From assembly GCA_963705635.1 (NCBI GenBank), contig CAVPKH010000001.1:558001-622000 (forward strand): 64,000 nucleotides of DNA, given 5' to 3'. A program made the position numbers and the translations under genes. Position 1 is the first letter of the stretch. The number at the start of each line of letters is the position of its first letter. Under the pieces are notes generated by a model. The model ran no database searches. It saw only the letters and a list, made by a program, of their open reading frames with translations, and was not told the origin of the DNA. This document shows, piece by piece, positions 63,823 to 64,000 of the stretch. The stretch comes from VRUE01 sp963705635 (GTDB lineage Bacteria; Actinomycetota; Thermoleophilia; Solirubrobacterales; 70-9).

Positions 63823-64000
63823 ATGAAACTTCCTGCATTGATGCTCGCGCTGTGCCTCGCCCTGGCCTTTGCCGTTGCCGGTTGCGGTGGAAGCAGCGAT
63901 TCGACCGGGTCGAGCGAATCAAGCTCCTCGGCCGAGTCGACGGACCCCTCCTCGACCGACGCCGCCGAATCTGAAGCCGGATTGACGGACACCGAAACGA
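63823..64000 (+). CDS. Lipoprotein, 3' end outside window
   Basis: ATG 63823 begins a typical signal peptide with lipobox VAGC near residue 20, followed by a Ser/Thr/Asp/Glu-rich linker. The frame is open to the window edge (59 codons seen). The mature domain is not visible, so no function can be given. Confidence 0.75.
   Translation, partial: MKLPALMLALCLALAFAVAGCGGSSDSTGSSESSSSAESTDPSSTDAAESEAGLTDTET

Overview
The window is GC-rich and densely coded. It looks like chromosome from an actinobacterium of the Thermoleophilia (Solirubrobacterales type). The evidence is indirect: high GC, frequent GTG starts, GTGA/ATGA gene overlaps, a long bacterial SRP RNA, a dnaX-ybaB-recR cluster, and secreted proteins with short lysine/arginine-rich tails. 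No rRNA, phage, CRISPR array or insertion sequence is seen.

Layout. Positions 1-5.6 kb hold the end of a large RCC1-repeat secreted protein, a tRNA-Val with a decayed copy beside it, a cation/proton antiporter and a secreted protein. From 5.6 to 9.9 kb come the SRP RNA, an ABC-2 exporter, an RCK-type channel and an acetolactate decarboxylase; the last three loci carry several single-base frameshifts, while the exporter permease is intact. From 9.9 to 15.5 kb lie membrane proteins and dnaX-ybaB-recR. From 15.7 to 25.2 kb lie two degenerate signalling proteins, then a secreted protein and pstSCAB, which runs on through overlapping genes into four uncharacterised envelope genes. From 25.7 to 30 kb come a PadR-controlled MMPL exporter and a small-gene island with a RelE/Phd-like toxin-antitoxin pair. 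From 30 to 36 kb lie aspartate kinase, a frameshifted asd, a DUF4143-type ATPase with twin operator-like repeats and a NhaP-type antiporter. From 36 to 50 kb come sdhA-sdhB plus an HdrB/SdhE-like subunit, a site-2 protease, an acyl-CoA dehydrogenase, icd, mdh, a DNA-binding protein, a desaturase and a fatty-acid hydroxylase. From 50 to 64 kb come hsp20-lon, a GT-C glycosyltransferase, TetR-MMPL, an amidase, a diiron R2-like/SCP2 fusion, an acyl-CoA ligase and small proteins.

How the genes fit together. Central metabolism is well represented: succinate dehydrogenase, isocitrate dehydrogenase and malate dehydrogenase, with the aspartate-family entry enzymes lysC and asd. A second theme is lipid and envelope work: desaturase, hydroxylase, acyl-CoA dehydrogenase, acyl-CoA ligase, two MMPL exporters and two GT-C enzymes. 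Phosphate import (pst) leads directly into envelope genes of unknown role.

The most unusual signal is not a gene. Six copies of a 90-148 bp element share closed ends and an asymmetric internal loop (CCTGTC on one strand, GCC on the other), while the neighbouring stem changes in sequence but stays paired. Two copies sit in frame inside dnaX in opposite orientation, two lie between convergent genes near 25.4 kb, and two lie upstream of hsp20. Other hairpins mark many gene ends, and one long palindrome is read through in frame inside a membrane glycosyltransferase gene.
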